Part shown: piece after piece, positions 21,863 through 31,306 of the stretch | How the letters are laid out: each line of letters begins with the position of its first letter | Numbering within the stretch: position 1 is the first letter of the stretch | Origin: Modestobacter marinus | GTDB lineage: Bacteria; Actinomycetota; Actinomycetes; Mycobacteriales; Geodermatophilaceae | Direction of reading: 5' to 3' | Assembly (NCBI RefSeq): GCF_011758655.1 | Contig: NZ_JAAMPA010000001.1 | Coordinates: 2,542,001 to 2,606,000 of the forward strand | Length of the DNA: 64,000 nucleotides | The notes under the pieces: generated by a model | What the model was told of the DNA's origin: nothing | What the model saw: only the letters and a program-made list of their open reading frames with translations | Database searches by the model: none | Translations under genes and position numbers: made by a program

Positions 21863-21934
21863 TGGGGTATGGGGTAATTGGCAGCCCGACGGTTTCTGGT
21901 TCCGTTAGTCTAGGTTCGAGTCCTGGTACCCCAG
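21863..21934 (+). tRNA. tRNA-Gln (CTG anticodon)
   Basis: A 72-base cloverleaf. The acceptor arms TGGGGTA and TACCCCA pair perfectly. The anticodon loop TTCTGGT carries CTG, and the T-loop has the usual TTCGAGT. CCA is not encoded. It lies downstream of gltX. Confidence 0.95.
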
Positions 21935-21978
21935 CGAGGAGCACGACTCCTCAGCACGACCGCACCACAGCAGCACCT

Positions 21979-22051
21979 GGCCCCGTCGTCTAGCGGCCCA
22001 GGACGCCGCCCTCTCACGGCGGTAGCGAGGGTTCGAATCCCTTCGGGGCTA
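21979..22051 (+). tRNA. tRNA-Glu (CTC anticodon), copy 1
   Basis: A 73-base cloverleaf. The acceptor GGCCCCG/CGGGGCT has a G-U first pair. The anticodon stem CCGCC/GGCGG encloses CTCTCAC with anticodon CTC. The T-arm is GAGGG-TTCGAAT-CCCTT. CCA is not encoded. Confidence 0.95.
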
Positions 22052-22060
22052 CACCTGGCA

Positions 22061-22090
22061 GAGCCCCCGACCCACCCGGGTCGGGGGCTC
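22061..22090 (+). terminator. terminator after tRNA-Glu copy 1
   Basis: A perfect 13-bp stem (22061-22073 with 22078-22090) and a 4-base loop start nine bases after the tRNA. Confidence 0.85.
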
Positions 22091-22211
22091 TCGTCGTCTC
22101 CGGGTGCCCGTGTCGTCCCCCGGGCGGCCCGGCCTGCCGCCGACGACGCCGCGGGGGAGGGGTGTCGCGAGCAGGTCCCGGGCGTCTGGCAGAATCAGCG
22201 CCGCAGCACCT

Positions 22212-22284
22212 GGCCCCGTCGTCTAGCGGCCCAGGACGCCGCCCTCTCACGGCGGTAGCGAGGGTTCGAATCCCTTCGGGGCTA
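22212..22284 (+). tRNA. tRNA-Glu (CTC anticodon), copy 2
   Basis: Identical to copy 1 over all 73 bases as read. A duplicated gene would raise tRNA-Glu dosage. CAGAAT at about 22191-22196 could be a -10 box for this copy. Confidence 0.95.
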
Positions 22285-22293
22285 CACCTGGCA

Positions 22294-22323
22294 GAGCCCC
22301 CGACCCACCCGGGTCGGGGGCTC
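22294..22323 (+). terminator. terminator after tRNA-Glu copy 2
   Basis: Same 13-bp stem and 4-base loop as after copy 1. Confidence 0.85.
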
Positions 22324-22438
22324 TCGTCGTCTCCAGGGGCTCCCGCGCCCGGGGGTCCCGTGCTCCCGCAGACCCCGGCATGGCGGTGGTCACAGAGTCC
22401 CCCGTTGCGGTGACCAACGAAGTGCCGAGTCGTCCGGC

Positions 22439-22467
22439 CGGTGTTAGCTTCGCGAAGCTGATCACCG
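22439..22467. promoter_or_regulatory. dyad-symmetric element upstream of the symporter gene
   Basis: A perfect 14-bp palindrome, AGCTTCGCGAAGCT (22446-22459), is flanked by CGGTG (22439-22443) and CACCG (22463-22467). It lies about 95 bases before the symporter start and could be an operator. The rest of the 22335-22559 gap shows no gene. Confidence 0.5.
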
Positions 22468-22559
22468 CGCCGCACCACCGTGCCGCCCTGAGATGCAGGC
22501 AGGGGTCCCGGTCGTCCGTGGCTGGGGCCCGATCTCACCGAACCTGGAGGGAACCCCCG

Positions 22560-24254
22560 GTGGTCCTCGCAGCGGACGACTCCCTGCGGCTCGACGCGAA
22601 CATCGTCGACTACACGCTCGTCGCCGCCTACTTCGCCGTCGTCCTGCTCATCGGCTTCGCCGCCCGTCGCCGGGTGTCCGACAGCCTCGACTTCTTCCTG
22701 TCCGGCCGGTCGCTGCCCGCGTGGGTGACCGGTCTGGCGTTCATCTCGGCCAACCTCGGTGCGGTCGAGATCATCGGCATGTCGGCCAACGGTGCCCAGT
22801 ACGGCATGGCCACGTTCCACTACTTCTGGATCGGCGCCGTCCCGGCGATGCTGTTCCTGGGCATCGTGATGATGCCCTTCTACTACGGCTCGAAGGTCCG
22901 CTCCGTGCCGGAGTTCATGCGCCGGCGCTTCGGCACCGGCGCCCACCTGGTCAACGCGATCAGCTTCGCGGTGGCCCAGGTGCTCATCGCCGGCATCAAC
23001 CTGTTCCTGCTCGCCACCATCGTGAACGCGCTGCTGGGCTGGCCGTTGTGGGTCTCGCTGATCGTGGCCGCCGCGGTGGTGCTCAGCTACATCACCCTCG
23101 GTGGTCTCTCGGCGGCCATCTACAACGAGGTGCTGCAGTTCTTCGTCATCGTCGCGGCGCTCCTGCCGCTGACGCTGATCGGCCTGCACCGGGTGGGCGG
23201 CGTCGGCGGGCTGATCGACTCGATCCGCGAGGCCGGGTACGAGAACGACCTCAGCTCCTGGCCGGGCTCGGACCTGTCCAGCATCGACAACCCGGTGCTG
23301 TCGGTCATCGGCATCGTCTTCGGGCTGGGCTTCGTGCTCTCCTTCGGCTACTGGACGACGAACTTCGTCGAAGTCCAGCGGGCGATGGCCACCAAGAACA
23401 TGTCCGCGGCGCGGAGCACCCCGATCATCGGGTCGTTCCCGAAGATGTTCATCCCGTTCATCGTGATCGTCCCCGGGATGATCGCCTCGGTGCTCGTCTC
23501 GGAGGTCGCCGAGGCGAAGGCGACCGAGGGGTCCTTCGACTACAACGACTCGATCCTGCTGCTGATCCGCGACGTGCTGCCCAACGGTCTGCTGGGCGTG
23601 GCGATCGCCGGCCTGCTGGCGTCGTTCATGGCCGGCATGGCCGCGAACATCTCCGCCTTCAACACCGTCTTCAGCTACGACCTGTGGCAGCAGTACGTGA
23701 AGAAGGACCGGTCCGACGGCTACTACCTGGGCGTCGGCCGGGTCGCGACGGTGCTGGCCACCGTGATCGCGATCTTCACCGCGATCATCGCCTCGGGCTA
23801 CAGCAACCTGATGGACTACCTGCAGACGCTGTTCGGCTTCTTCAACGCGCCGCTGTTCGCCACCTTCATCCTCGGCATGTTCTGGAAGCGGATGACCCCC
23901 ACCGCGGGGTGGGCCGGTCTGGTCTCCGGGACGCTGGGGGCGGTGCTCGTCGCGGTGCTGAGCGAGGACAACCTGGGCGGGCTCTCCGTCGGCGTCCTCC
24001 CGATCAGCGGCCAGGGTGCCAGCTTCGTCGCCGCCTCCACGGCCTTCGTCCTCGACATCGTCGTCAGCGTGGCGGTCAGCCTGGTGACCCGGCCCAAGCC
24101 GGTCGCCGAGCTCGCCGGGCTGGTCTACTCCGAGACGCCGAAGGAGGTGCGCACCGACCCCGACGCGCACCGCCTGCCCTGGTACCAGTCGCCGACCAAG
24201 CTGGCCGGCATCGCGCTGGTGATGGTGGTCATCCTGAACGTGGTCTTCCGCTGA
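22560..24254 (+). CDS. sodium:solute symporter family (SSS) transporter
   Basis: Membrane transporter of 564 residues with about 13-14 hydrophobic segments. 'FLSGRSLPAWVTGLAFISANLGAVEIIG' is the SSS N-terminal signature (about 38-65). 'GLLASFMAGMAANISAFNTVF' corresponds to the conserved TM8 region with Na2-site Ser/Thr residues. It resembles sugar and carboxylate symporters (SGLT-like), but the substrate is not deducible. GTG 22560 was chosen because GGAGGG precedes it; the frame is open further upstream without support. A small two-helix protein follows 31 bases later and may be its partner. Confidence 0.93.
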   Translation: MVLAADDSLRLDANIVDYTLVAAYFAVVLLIGFAARRRVSDSLDFFLSGRSLPAWVTGLAFISANLGAVEIIGMSANGAQYGMATFHYFWIGAVPAMLFLGIVMMPFYYGSKVRSVPEFMRRRFGTGAHLVNAISFAVAQVLIAGINLFLLATIVNALLGWPLWVSLIVAAAVVLSYITLGGLSAAIYNEVLQFFVIVAALLPLTLIGLHRVGGVGGLIDSIREAGYENDLSSWPGSDLSSIDNPVLSVIGIVFGLGFVLSFGYWTTNFVEVQRAMATKNMSAARSTPIIGSFPKMFIPFIVIVPGMIASVLVSEVAEAKATEGSFDYNDSILLLIRDVLPNGLLGVAIAGLLASFMAGMAANISAFNTVFSYDLWQQYVKKDRSDGYYLGVGRVATVLATVIAIFTAIIASGYSNLMDYLQTLFGFFNAPLFATFILGMFWKRMTPTAGWAGLVSGTLGAVLVAVLSEDNLGGLSVGVLPISGQGASFVAASTAFVLDIVVSVAVSLVTRPKPVAELAGLVYSETPKEVRTDPDAHRLPWYQSPTKLAGIALVMVVILNVVFR

Positions 24255-24285
24255 CCCGGCCCGGCACTGGAGAGAGGACACCCTC

Positions 24286-24609
24286 ATGAGCACCGCACAC
24301 GACGGGCAGGACGCGGGCGGGCAGCCGGCCTCCGGCGGCCGGCACACCGCGGGCGCCTACGACGTCCGGGTCGTCATCGCCGGCCTGATCGGCCTCTACG
24401 GCGTCGTCCTGATCGTCCTGGGCATCGTCGACTACGGCGAGGCCGAGGCGGCCAAGACCGGCGACGTGAACGCCAACCTGTGGGCCGGCCTCGGCATGCT
24501 GGTCTTCGCCCTGGTCTTCGTCGCCTGGACCCGGCTGCGGCCGGTGGTCGTGGAGGACGGCGAGGCCGTCGAGGACCCGACCGGCGGGGCGGACACCGCC
24601 GGCCGGTAG
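24286..24609 (+). CDS. small two-helix membrane protein next to the symporter
   Basis: Protein of 107 residues with two hydrophobic helices (about 29-48 and 65-83), an acidic loop between them and polar termini. No motif was recognised. The ATG follows GGAGAGAGG, and the gene ends at a strong terminator, so it forms a two-gene operon with the symporter. SSS transporters such as acetate permease are often paired with a short membrane protein (YjcH-type), so an accessory subunit is plausible. This is inference from context, not from homology. Confidence 0.8.
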   Translation: MSTAHDGQDAGGQPASGGRHTAGAYDVRVVIAGLIGLYGVVLIVLGIVDYGEAEAAKTGDVNANLWAGLGMLVFALVFVAWTRLRPVVVEDGEAVEDPTGGADTAGR

Positions 24610-24620
24610 CCCGGCAGCCG

Positions 24621-24659
24621 ACGACGGCCCGCAGCGCAGATGCCGCTGCGGGCCGTCGT
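24621..24659. terminator. bidirectional terminator between symporter operon and ltbR
   Basis: A perfect 16-bp stem (24621-24636 with 24644-24659) with a 7-base loop lies between convergent genes. Confidence 0.85.
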
Positions 24660-24686
24660 GCGTCCGTCCCGCTGCGTGGGAAGAGG

Positions 24687-25388
24687 TCAGCGCGACGCGC
24701 GGGAGATGGCGATCGCGGCGTCCAGGACGGCGGAGACGACCTCGGCGCTGGGGCGGCGACCCAGCCGCTCGACCGGCCCGGAGATCGAGACGGCGCCCAG
24801 CACCCCGCCGGCCCCGTCGCGCACCGGGGCGGACAGCGAGGCGACCCCGGCCTCCCGCTCGGCGACGCTGTGCGCCCAGCCGCGGCGGCGGACGTCGAGC
24901 AGGGTGCGGGCGGTGAAGCTGGCCGCCGGCAGCAGGGCGGTGACCTCCTCGGCGGGGGAGAAGGCCAGGAGGACGTGCGCCGCCGAGCCGGCGGTCAGGG
25001 GGAGCCGCGCGCCCAGGGGCACGGTGTCGCGGAGCCCGCTGGCGCGCTCGGCGACGGCGATGCACACCCGGCTGCCGCCGTCGCGGACGTAGAACTGGGC
25101 GCTCTCGCCGGTGCTGTCGCGCAGCACGGCGAGGTGCCGGCCGGCCAGGTCGCCGAGGTCGACGCCGCCCCGCCCGAGCTCGGCGAGCGCCGGGCCGGGG
25201 GCCCAGGCGCCGGTGTCGGTGCGGCGCAGCAGGCGGTGCGCCTCCAGGGCGGTGGCCAGCCGGTGCGCGGTCGCCCGGGGCAGCTCGGTGCGCACCACCA
25301 GCTCGGCGAGGCTGGCCGGTTCGGCCGAGACGGCACGGAGGATGGCCACGGCTTTGTCCAGGACCGCGACGGGGTTAGGCTGTCCCAC
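24687..25388 (-). CDS. ltbR: IclR-family regulator of leucine synthesis (LtbR/NdgR type)
   Basis: Regulator of 233 residues with a winged helix (about 4-65) and an IclR effector domain (about 70-230). Divergent position next to leuCD is the hallmark of LtbR in Corynebacterium and NdgR in Streptomyces, which control leuB/leuCD and tryptophan or other amino acid genes. '[25 protein letters not shown]' and '[19 protein letters not shown]' are typical. GTG 25388 gives the usual family length; an in-frame ATG at 25424 lies on the far side of the operator and is less likely. AGTATT lies five bases before the GTG, suggesting leaderless transcription. Confidence 0.9.
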   Translation of the reverse strand: MGQPNPVAVLDKAVAILRAVSAEPASLAELVVRTELPRATAHRLATALEAHRLLRRTDTGAWAPGPALAELGRGGVDLGDLAGRHLAVLRDSTGESAQFYVRDGGSRVCIAVAERASGLRDTVPLGARLPLTAGSAAHVLLAFSPAEEVTALLPAASFTARTLLDVRRRGWAHSVAEREAGVASLSAPVRDGAGGVLGAVSISGPVERLGRRPSAEVVSAVLDAAIAISRASR

Positions 25389-25393
25389 GCAGC

Positions 25394-25399
25394 AATACT
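25394..25399. promoter_or_regulatory. shared -10 region for ltbR and leuC
   Basis: AATACT on the plus strand reads AGTATT on the minus strand. Each could be the -10 box for one of the two divergent genes. This is a rare AT-rich spot in the gap. Confidence 0.45.
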
Positions 25400-25401
25400 C
25401 G

Positions 25402-25420
25402 CATCCCAACATGTGAGATG
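25402..25420. promoter_or_regulatory. candidate LtbR operator
   Basis: CATCCCA-ACATG-TGAGATG is an inverted repeat with six of seven arm positions matching. It lies between the shared -10 region and the leuC start, where a bound regulator would block leuCD transcription and could affect its own gene. Confidence 0.6.
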
Positions 25421-25437
25421 GCAACGAGGAGGACCCC

Positions 25438-26859
25438 GTGGGCAGGACCCTGGCGCAGAAGGTGTACGAGCAGCACGTCGTCCGGCGGACGGCGGGGGAG
25501 CCCGACCTCCTCTACATCGACCTCCACCTCGTGCACGAGGTGACCAGCCCGCAGGCGTTCGACGGGCTGCGGGCCGCCGGGCGCACCGTGCGCCGGCCGG
25601 ACCTCACGATGGCCACCGAGGACCACAACGTCCCGACGCTGGACATCCTGTCCCCGATCGCCGACCCGATCTCCCGGGCGCAGGTCGACGCGCTGCGGCG
25701 CAACGCCGCCGAGTTCGGCATCCGGCTCGCCCCGATGGGCGACCGGGACCAGGGGATCGTCCACGTCATCGGCCCGCAGCTGGGGCTCACCCAGCCGGGG
25801 ATGACCATCGTGTGCGGCGACAGCCACACCTCCACGCACGGCGCCTTCGGCGCGCTGGCCTTCGGCATCGGCACCAGCGAGGTCGAGCACGTGCTGGCCA
25901 CCCAGACGCTGCCGCAGCTGCCGGCCAAGCAGATGGCGGTCACCGTCGACGGCGAGCTGCCCCCGGGTGTCTCGGCGAAGGACGTCATCCTGGCGGTCAT
26001 CGCCCAGATCGGCACCGGTGGCGGCCAGGGGCACGTCATCGAGTACCGGGGCAGCGCGATCCGGGCGCTGTCCATGGAGGCCCGGATGACGATCTGCAAC
26101 ATGTCGATCGAGGCCGGCGCCCGGGCCGGGCTCATCGCCCCCGACCAGACGACGTTCGACTTCCTGGCCGGCCGCCCGCACGCCCCGCAGGGTGCGGACT
26201 GGGACGCCGCCGTGGCGCACTGGTCGACGCTCACCACCGACGAGGACGCCGTCTTCGACCACGAGGTGCGCATCGACGCCGCCTCGCTGACCCCCTACGT
26301 CACCTGGGGGACGAACCCGGGTCAGGGCCTGCCGATCGACGCCGCCGTGCCCGACCCGGCCACGATCGCCGACGAGAACGAGCGCCGGGCCGCCGAGTCG
26401 GCGCTGGCCTACATGGGGCTGACCGCCGGCACCCCGCTGCGCGAGATCGACGTCGACACCGTCTTCCTGGGGTCGTGCACCAACGGCCGGATCGAGGACC
26501 TCCGGGTCGCCGCCGCGCTGCTCAAGGGCAAGCACGTGGACGCGAACACCCGGATGCTCGTCGTCCCCGGTTCCGTGCAGGTGAAGCTGCAGGCCGAGGC
26601 CGAGGGGCTGGACCAGGTCTTCATGGACGCCGGCGCCGAGTGGCGGGGCGCGGGCTGCTCGATGTGCCTGGGCATGAACCCCGACCAGCTGAAGCCGGGC
26701 GAGCGCTCGGCGTCCACCAGCAACCGCAACTTCCAGGGCCGGCAGGGCAAGGGCGGGCGCACCCACCTGGTCTCCCCGGCCGTCGCCGCGGCGACCGCGC
26801 TCACCGGCCGGCTCACCGCCCCCGCCGACCTGCCCGACGCCACCCCGATCGGAGTCTGA
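25438..26859 (+). CDS. leuC: 3-isopropylmalate dehydratase large subunit
   Basis: With LeuD it isomerises 2-isopropylmalate to 3-isopropylmalate using a [4Fe-4S] cluster. The 473-residue aconitase-like protein has its cluster ligands at C347 (GSCTNGR), C407 and C410 (GCSMCLGMN). '[23 protein letters not shown]' is the family signature region. GTG 25438 is preceded by GAGGAGGA. leuD begins five bases after the stop. The operator at 25402-25420 lies just upstream. The related methylcitraconate step of the citramalate-isoleucine route can use the same enzyme. Confidence 0.98.
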   Translation: MGRTLAQKVYEQHVVRRTAGEPDLLYIDLHLVHEVTSPQAFDGLRAAGRTVRRPDLTMATEDHNVPTLDILSPIADPISRAQVDALRRNAAEFGIRLAPMGDRDQGIVHVIGPQLGLTQPGMTIVCGDSHTSTHGAFGALAFGIGTSEVEHVLATQTLPQLPAKQMAVTVDGELPPGVSAKDVILAVIAQIGTGGGQGHVIEYRGSAIRALSMEARMTICNMSIEAGARAGLIAPDQTTFDFLAGRPHAPQGADWDAAVAHWSTLTTDEDAVFDHEVRIDAASLTPYVTWGTNPGQGLPIDAAVPDPATIADENERRAAESALAYMGLTAGTPLREIDVDTVFLGSCTNGRIEDLRVAAALLKGKHVDANTRMLVVPGSVQVKLQAEAEGLDQVFMDAGAEWRGAGCSMCLGMNPDQLKPGERSASTSNRNFQGRQGKGGRTHLVSPAVAAATALTGRLTAPADLPDATPIGV

Positions 26860-26864
26860 GCCCG

Positions 26865-27470
26865 ATGGACGCCTTCACCACGCACACCGGCAGCGCCGCC
26901 CCGCTGCGGCGCAGCAACGTCGACACCGACCAGATCATCCCGGCCGAGTACCTCAAGCGGATCACCCGCACCGGGTTCGAGGACGGCCTGTTCGTCGCCT
27001 GGCGCACGAACGAGCCGGACTTCGTGCTCAACCGGCCGCAGTACGCCGACGCCTCGATCCTGGTCGCCGGTCCGGACTTCGGCACCGGTTCCTCCCGCGA
27101 GCACGCGGTGTGGGCGCTGCTCGACGGTGGCTTCCGGGTGGTGATCAGCTCCCGGTTCGCCGACATCTTCAAGAACAACTCGACCAAGTCGGGGCTGCTC
27201 ACCGTGCTGATGGCCCAGCCGGACGTCGAGGCGCTGTGGGCCGCGATCGAGGCGGACCCGGCCACCCCGGTGACCGTGGACCTGCACGCCAAGCAGGTCA
27301 CCTACGGCTCGGCCACGGTGCCGTTCGAGATCGACGACTACACCCGCTGGCGGCTGCTCGAGGGGCTCGACGACGTGGGCCTCACCGAGCGGCACCTCGA
27401 CGACATCACCGCCTTCGAGGCGGCCCGCCCGGCCTGGCTCCCGCGCTCCCTGCCGGCCCTCCCCGCGTAG
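26865..27470 (+). CDS. leuD: 3-isopropylmalate dehydratase small subunit
   Basis: Swivelling small subunit of isopropylmalate isomerase, 201 residues. '[14 protein letters not shown]' and '[17 protein letters not shown]' carry the conserved substrate-binding loop, and '[11 protein letters not shown]' is typical. The ATG at 26865 follows the leuC stop by five bases, so the two are made together. In mycobacteria and Streptomyces a histone-like hup gene usually follows leuD; here the next gene is convergent mutT1 and hup is absent. Confidence 0.97.
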   Translation: MDAFTTHTGSAAPLRRSNVDTDQIIPAEYLKRITRTGFEDGLFVAWRTNEPDFVLNRPQYADASILVAGPDFGTGSSREHAVWALLDGGFRVVISSRFADIFKNNSTKSGLLTVLMAQPDVEALWAAIEADPATPVTVDLHAKQVTYGSATVPFEIDDYTRWRLLEGLDDVGLTERHLDDITAFEAARPAWLPRSLPALPA

Positions 27471-27482
27471 CGCGGGGCCGGG

Positions 27483-28451
27483 TCAGCTCCGGCCGGCGGT
27501 GCTGGGCGTCAGCGCGCCGGCCGGGGCGGCGGGGTCCTTCTCGAAGTCGCGGTAGTAGTCGGCGACGAGGGCACCGGGGCGGCCGCCGAGCGCCCACACG
27601 CTGCCCTTGGCCGACGGCGGCCACAGCGCCCCGGCGGTGTCGTGCCAGCGCACCCCCAGGGCGAGCAGCACCGCGGGGATGGCGCCGCCCTGGCTGCAGA
27701 CGACCACCGGGCCGTCGGCGTCGCCGTCGGCCAGCAGCCGGGTCACCAGCTCGATCCCGGCCTGCGGGTCGGCGTCGAAGCCCTCCTCGCCCAGCTCGGG
27801 TGCCGGCCCGACGGGGAGCCCCAGCTCACGGGCCAGCGGGTCGAGGGACTGCCCGCAGCGCACCGGTGGGGCGGCCAGCAGCCGGGACGGCGCGAAGACC
27901 GGCAGGACGGCGGCCAGCCTCGCGGCCTGTGCGCGCCCCCGGCGGTCCAGCGGACGGGTGTCGTCCGGGCCGTCCCAGTCCGACCGGTCGCCCGCCGAGG
28001 CGTGCCGCACCAGCAGCACCCGGGGTGCCCGGGGCACATCGGCGCGGGTGAGGTCCTCCAGCACCGCCCGGTCGTGGCTGTGGCTGACCAGCTCGACGGC
28101 CGCGGGCACCGGCAGCCAGCGCAGCTCGTCGACCTCGTCGTTGGGGGCGAAGGCCCCGCCGACGGCCTGCATCACCCAGTAGTCGACGCGCTTGGGCCCC
28201 TGGCGGTGCGCGTACCGGGTCTGCACGCTGCGCCGGCCGACGGCGACCTGCAGGCCGGTCTCCTCGCCGACCTCCCGGACGGCGGCGACCAGCGGGTGCT
28301 CACCGGCGTCCAGCTTGCCCTTGGGCAGCGACCAGTCGTCGTACTTGGGCCGGTGCACCACCGCGGTCTCGACCGTGCCGTCGTCCCCGGTGCGCCAGAC
28401 CACGCCCCCGGCGGCGGGGATCAGCCGGTCGTCGTCAGCCAGCGTTCTCAC
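27483..28451 (-). CDS. mutT1: NUDIX hydrolase fused to histidine phosphatase (MutT1 type)
   Basis: Two-domain protein of 322 residues. The N-terminal NUDIX domain (about 1-140) holds a perfect Nudix box, from '[14 protein letters not shown]' to 'REVGEETGL'. The C-terminal histidine-phosphatase domain (about 145-305) opens with '[11 protein letters not shown]'. The mycobacterial MutT1 of this architecture removes phosphates from 8-oxo-dGTP/8-oxo-GTP and diadenosine polyphosphates. The GTG start lies within the end of ppk (17-base overlap), so translation is probably coupled. It follows ppk and fbiD in a minus-strand operon, in the same order as in M. tuberculosis. Confidence 0.95.
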   Translation of the reverse strand: MRTLADDDRLIPAAGGVVWRTGDDGTVETAVVHRPKYDDWSLPKGKLDAGEHPLVAAVREVGEETGLQVAVGRRSVQTRYAHRQGPKRVDYWVMQAVGGAFAPNDEVDELRWLPVPAAVELVSHSHDRAVLEDLTRADVPRAPRVLLVRHASAGDRSDWDGPDDTRPLDRRGRAQAARLAAVLPVFAPSRLLAAPPVRCGQSLDPLARELGLPVGPAPELGEEGFDADPQAGIELVTRLLADGDADGPVVVCSQGGAIPAVLLALGVRWHDTAGALWPPSAKGSVWALGGRPGALVADYYRDFEKDPAAPAGALTPSTAGRS

Positions 28452-30507
28452 CCCGCAGCGCCAGCAGCTCCTTCTGGTTGTCGCGCTCGCCGGTGCGGGT
28501 CCAGGTGGCGTCGCCGGCCAGCTGCCAGCTGCGCACGTCCGGGGCCATCGCCTCGTCGAACATGCGCTTCAGCTGGCGGGCGGCCACCGGGTCGTTGACC
28601 CGCAGCAGGACCTCCACCCGCCGGTCCAGGTTGCGGTGCATCAGGTCTGCGCTGCCCAGCCACCACTCCGGTGAACCGTCGTTGGCGAAGTTCACGACCC
28701 GGGAGTGCTCCAGGAACCGGCCGACGATCGAGCGCACCCGGATGTTCTCGCTGAGCCCGGGCACCCCCGGACGCAGTGCGCAGATGCCCCGGATGACCAG
28801 CTCCACCGGCACGCCGGCCAGCGACGCCTCGTACAGCGCGTCGATGATCTGCTCGTCGACCAGCGAGTTCACCTTGATCCGGATGCCCGCCGGCTTGCCC
28901 TCCGCGGCGTGCCGGGCCTCGCGGCGGATCTTCTCCACCAGGCCGGTGCGGATGCCGTGCGGGGCGACCATGAGCGAGCGGTAGGTCGTCTGCCTCGAGT
29001 AGCCGGTGAGGGTGTTGAACAGGTCGGTGAGGTCGGCACCCACCCGCGGGTCGGCGGTGAGGATGCCGAGGTCCTCGTAGATCCGGGCGGTCTTGGGGTT
29101 GTAGTTGCCGGTGCCGATGTGGCAGTAGCGGCGGATCACCCCGTGCTCCATCCGGACGACGAGCGCGGTCTTGCAGTGCGTCTTCAGGCCGACCAGCCCG
29201 TAGACGACGTGGCAGCCGGCGCGCTCCAGCGAGCGGGCCCAGCTGATGTTGGCCTCCTCGTCGAACCGGGCCTTGATCTCGACCAGGACGACGACCTGCT
29301 TGCCCGCCTGCGCCGCCTCGATCAGCGCCGAGACGATCGGGGAGTCACCGGAGGTCCGGTAGAGCGTCTGCTTGATCGCCAGCACGTCCGGGTCGGCCGC
29401 GGCCTGCTCGATGAACCGCTGCACGCTGGTGGCGAAGGAGTCGTAGGGGTGGTGCACCAGCACGTCGCCCTCGCGGAGGGTGGCGAAGACGCTCTTGGGG
29501 GTCTCGCCCTCGCTGAGCCGGGGGTGGGTCGCCGGCACGAACGGCTCGTCCTTGAGCTCGGGGCGGTCCAGGTCGTACAGCGCCATCAGCGAGCCGAGGT
29601 CGAGCAGCCCGGGCACCGAGACGACGTCGGCCGGGCTGATCTCCAGCTCGTGCACCAGGACGTCGAGGATCTGCGGGTCCATCGTCTCGGTGACCTCCAG
29701 CCGCACCGCCGGGCCGAACCGGCGCCGGGCCAGCTCGCGCTCCAGGGCCTGCAGCAGGTCCTCGTCGCGGTCCTCCTCGACCTCCAGGTCGGCGTTGCGG
29801 GTGACCCGGAACAGGTGGTGGTCGAGCACGTCCAGCCCGGGGAACAGCGCGGTGAGGTGCGCCGCGATCAGGTCCTCCAGCGGCAGGAACACCGCCTCGG
29901 CGTCCGTGCTCTTCGTGCTGGTCCCGATCGGGATGAAGCGCGGCACGTTGTTCGGCACCTTCACCCGGGCGAACCGCGGGGCACCGGTGTCCGGGTCGCG
30001 CACCGAGACCGCGAGGTTCAGCGAGAGGCCGCTGATGTAGGGGAACGGGTGTGCGGGGTCGACCGCGAGCGGCGTGAGCACCGGGAAGACCTGGTCCCGG
30101 AAGTACTCCCGCAGCCGCATCGCGTCGGGCTCGCCGAGGTCGGACCAGTGGACGATCCGGATGCCCTGCTCGGCCAGCCGCGGCGCCACGTCCTTGTCGA
30201 ACACGCTGGCGTGCCGGTGGACCAGGTCCTGGGTGCGCTCGGTGACCCGGGCCAGCTGCTCGCGGATGGTCAGGCCGTCGGGGGAGCGCACGGTCAGGCC
30301 GGTGCTCTGCCGGCGCTTCAGCCCGGCGATGCGGACCATGAAGAACTCGTCGAGGTTGCTGGCGAAGATCGACAGGAACTTGACCCGCTCCAGCAGCGGC
30401 AGGTCGTCGTCCTCGGCCAGCTCGAGGACCCGCGAGTTGAAGTCCAGCCAGGACAGCTCCCGGTTCAGGAAACGGTCGGCGGGCAGCGGCGGAGAGGCAG
30501 CGGGCAC
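28435..30507 (-). CDS. ppk1: polyphosphate kinase 1
   Basis: Reversibly transfers the gamma-phosphate of ATP to polyphosphate; 690 residues. All four PPK1 domains are present: N-terminal ('[20 protein letters not shown]'), head, and two C-terminal phospholipase D-like domains. H463 in '[11 protein letters not shown]' corresponds to the autophosphorylated histidine, and '[11 protein letters not shown]' holds the second conserved His. GTG 30507 fits the family N-terminus; an open extension upstream would run into fbiD. The fbiD stop is 14 bases upstream. Polyphosphate in actinobacteria links to phosphate and stress responses. Confidence 0.97.
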   Translation of the reverse strand: MPAASPPLPADRFLNRELSWLDFNSRVLELAEDDDLPLLERVKFLSIFASNLDEFFMVRIAGLKRRQSTGLTVRSPDGLTIREQLARVTERTQDLVHRHASVFDKDVAPRLAEQGIRIVHWSDLGEPDAMRLREYFRDQVFPVLTPLAVDPAHPFPYISGLSLNLAVSVRDPDTGAPRFARVKVPNNVPRFIPIGTSTKSTDAEAVFLPLEDLIAAHLTALFPGLDVLDHHLFRVTRNADLEVEEDRDEDLLQALERELARRRFGPAVRLEVTETMDPQILDVLVHELEISPADVVSVPGLLDLGSLMALYDLDRPELKDEPFVPATHPRLSEGETPKSVFATLREGDVLVHHPYDSFATSVQRFIEQAAADPDVLAIKQTLYRTSGDSPIVSALIEAAQAGKQVVVLVEIKARFDEEANISWARSLERAGCHVVYGLVGLKTHCKTALVVRMEHGVIRRYCHIGTGNYNPKTARIYEDLGILTADPRVGADLTDLFNTLTGYSRQTTYRSLMVAPHGIRTGLVEKIRREARHAAEGKPAGIRIKVNSLVDEQIIDALYEASLAGVPVELVIRGICALRPGVPGLSENIRVRSIVGRFLEHSRVVNFANDGSPEWWLGSADLMHRNLDRRVEVLLRVNDPVAARQLKRMFDEAMAPDVRSWQLAGDATWTRTGERDNQKELLALRGENAG

Positions 30508-30521
30508 GGGTCGATCCTGCC

Positions 30522-31163
30522 TCACCCGACGGTGGACGACAGGAACCCCGTCGTCTGGGGTCCGACGCCCAGCCGGCGGGCGACCGCCAGGTCGGCGGGG
30601 GTGTCGACGTCCTGGCGGAGCCCAGGCCACCGCCCGGTCAGCGAGACCGCTCCGGCGGCCGCGTGGGCGGCGGCCGACCCGGGGCCGAAGCGCGGGTCCA
30701 GCTCGCCGGCGGGCACGGCCAGCAGCGTCGTCCCGGTGCCGGCGGTGTCTGCGACGAAGCTGCGCGGCCGGCCGGCCGCCTCGGCCAGCGCCTCGGCCAG
30801 CTCATCGGACCGCAGCGCCGGCAGGTCGGAGTTCAGCGCGGCCAGCGGACCGGCGCCGTCGGCCCGGGCGACCCGGGCACCGTGCTCCAGGGCGGCGTTC
30901 AGGCCCCGGCCGGGCCCGTCGCCGACCGTCCGGGCACCCAGGCCGGTGACCACGGCGGCGGCCCGCGGGTCGTCGGTGACCACCAGCACCAGCCCGACGG
31001 CGGGGCTGGCCAGCGCGGCGGCGACGGTGTCGCCCAGCAGGGCCAGCACGAGTTCCCGGTGTGCCGCCGGGGCGCCCCCGGACAGCGTCGCGGTCAGCGG
31101 CGCCAGCCGGGTCTTGGCCACGTCGAGCCGCTTCGCCGGGACGACGACCGACCACCGCTGCAC
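30522..31163 (-). CDS. fbiD: phosphoenolpyruvate/2-phospholactate guanylyltransferase (FbiD/CofC)
   Basis: Activates phosphoenolpyruvate (actinobacterial FbiD) or 2-phospholactate (archaeal CofC) with GTP for synthesis of the deazaflavin cofactor F420. The 213-residue protein opens with '[18 protein letters not shown]', the nucleotide-binding signature of the family. 'LNSDLPAL' and '[15 protein letters not shown]' are later conserved segments. The GTG start is followed by the usual Trp-Ser-Val-Val-Val strand. It is first of the fbiD-ppk-mutT1 set, an order recalled from Rv2983-Rv2985. Its presence implies the organism makes F420. Confidence 0.9.
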   Translation of the reverse strand: MQRWSVVVPAKRLDVAKTRLAPLTATLSGGAPAAHRELVLALLGDTVAAALASPAVGLVLVVTDDPRAAAVVTGLGARTVGDGPGRGLNAALEHGARVARADGAGPLAALNSDLPALRSDELAEALAEAAGRPRSFVADTAGTGTTLLAVPAGELDPRFGPGSAAAHAAAGAVSLTGRWPGLRQDVDTPADLAVARRLGVGPQTTGFLSSTVG

Positions 31164-31306
31164 CCGGCAAGCTCAGCACACCGGGGCCGGGTGGGGTGCG
31201 CGGCCGGGTCCGGCAGCCCGGCGCCGGGGGCCCGCTGCTGCCGTGCCGGGGCGGGGTGATGTGCTCCCCACACCACAGTCCGCCGGCCCCCGAGGAGCCC
31301 GCCGCG

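Larger units (their letters stand above)
21970..22101 (+). repeat. 132-bp direct repeat, copy 1 (tRNA-Glu plus terminator)
   Basis: Bases 21970-22101 recur at 22203-22334 with no difference seen by eye, including the tRNA-Glu and its terminator. The 101 bases between the copies are unique and hold no gene. Confidence 0.9.
22203..22334 (+). repeat. 132-bp direct repeat, copy 2
   Basis: Second copy of the tRNA-Glu/terminator unit, offset by 233 bases from copy 1. See 21970-22101. Confidence 0.9.

Noticed and set aside
22014..24347. Minus-strand open frame of 777 codons across tRNA-Glu and the symporter gene
   Set aside because: It covers two tRNA genes and is antisense to a clear transporter; no recognisable domain.
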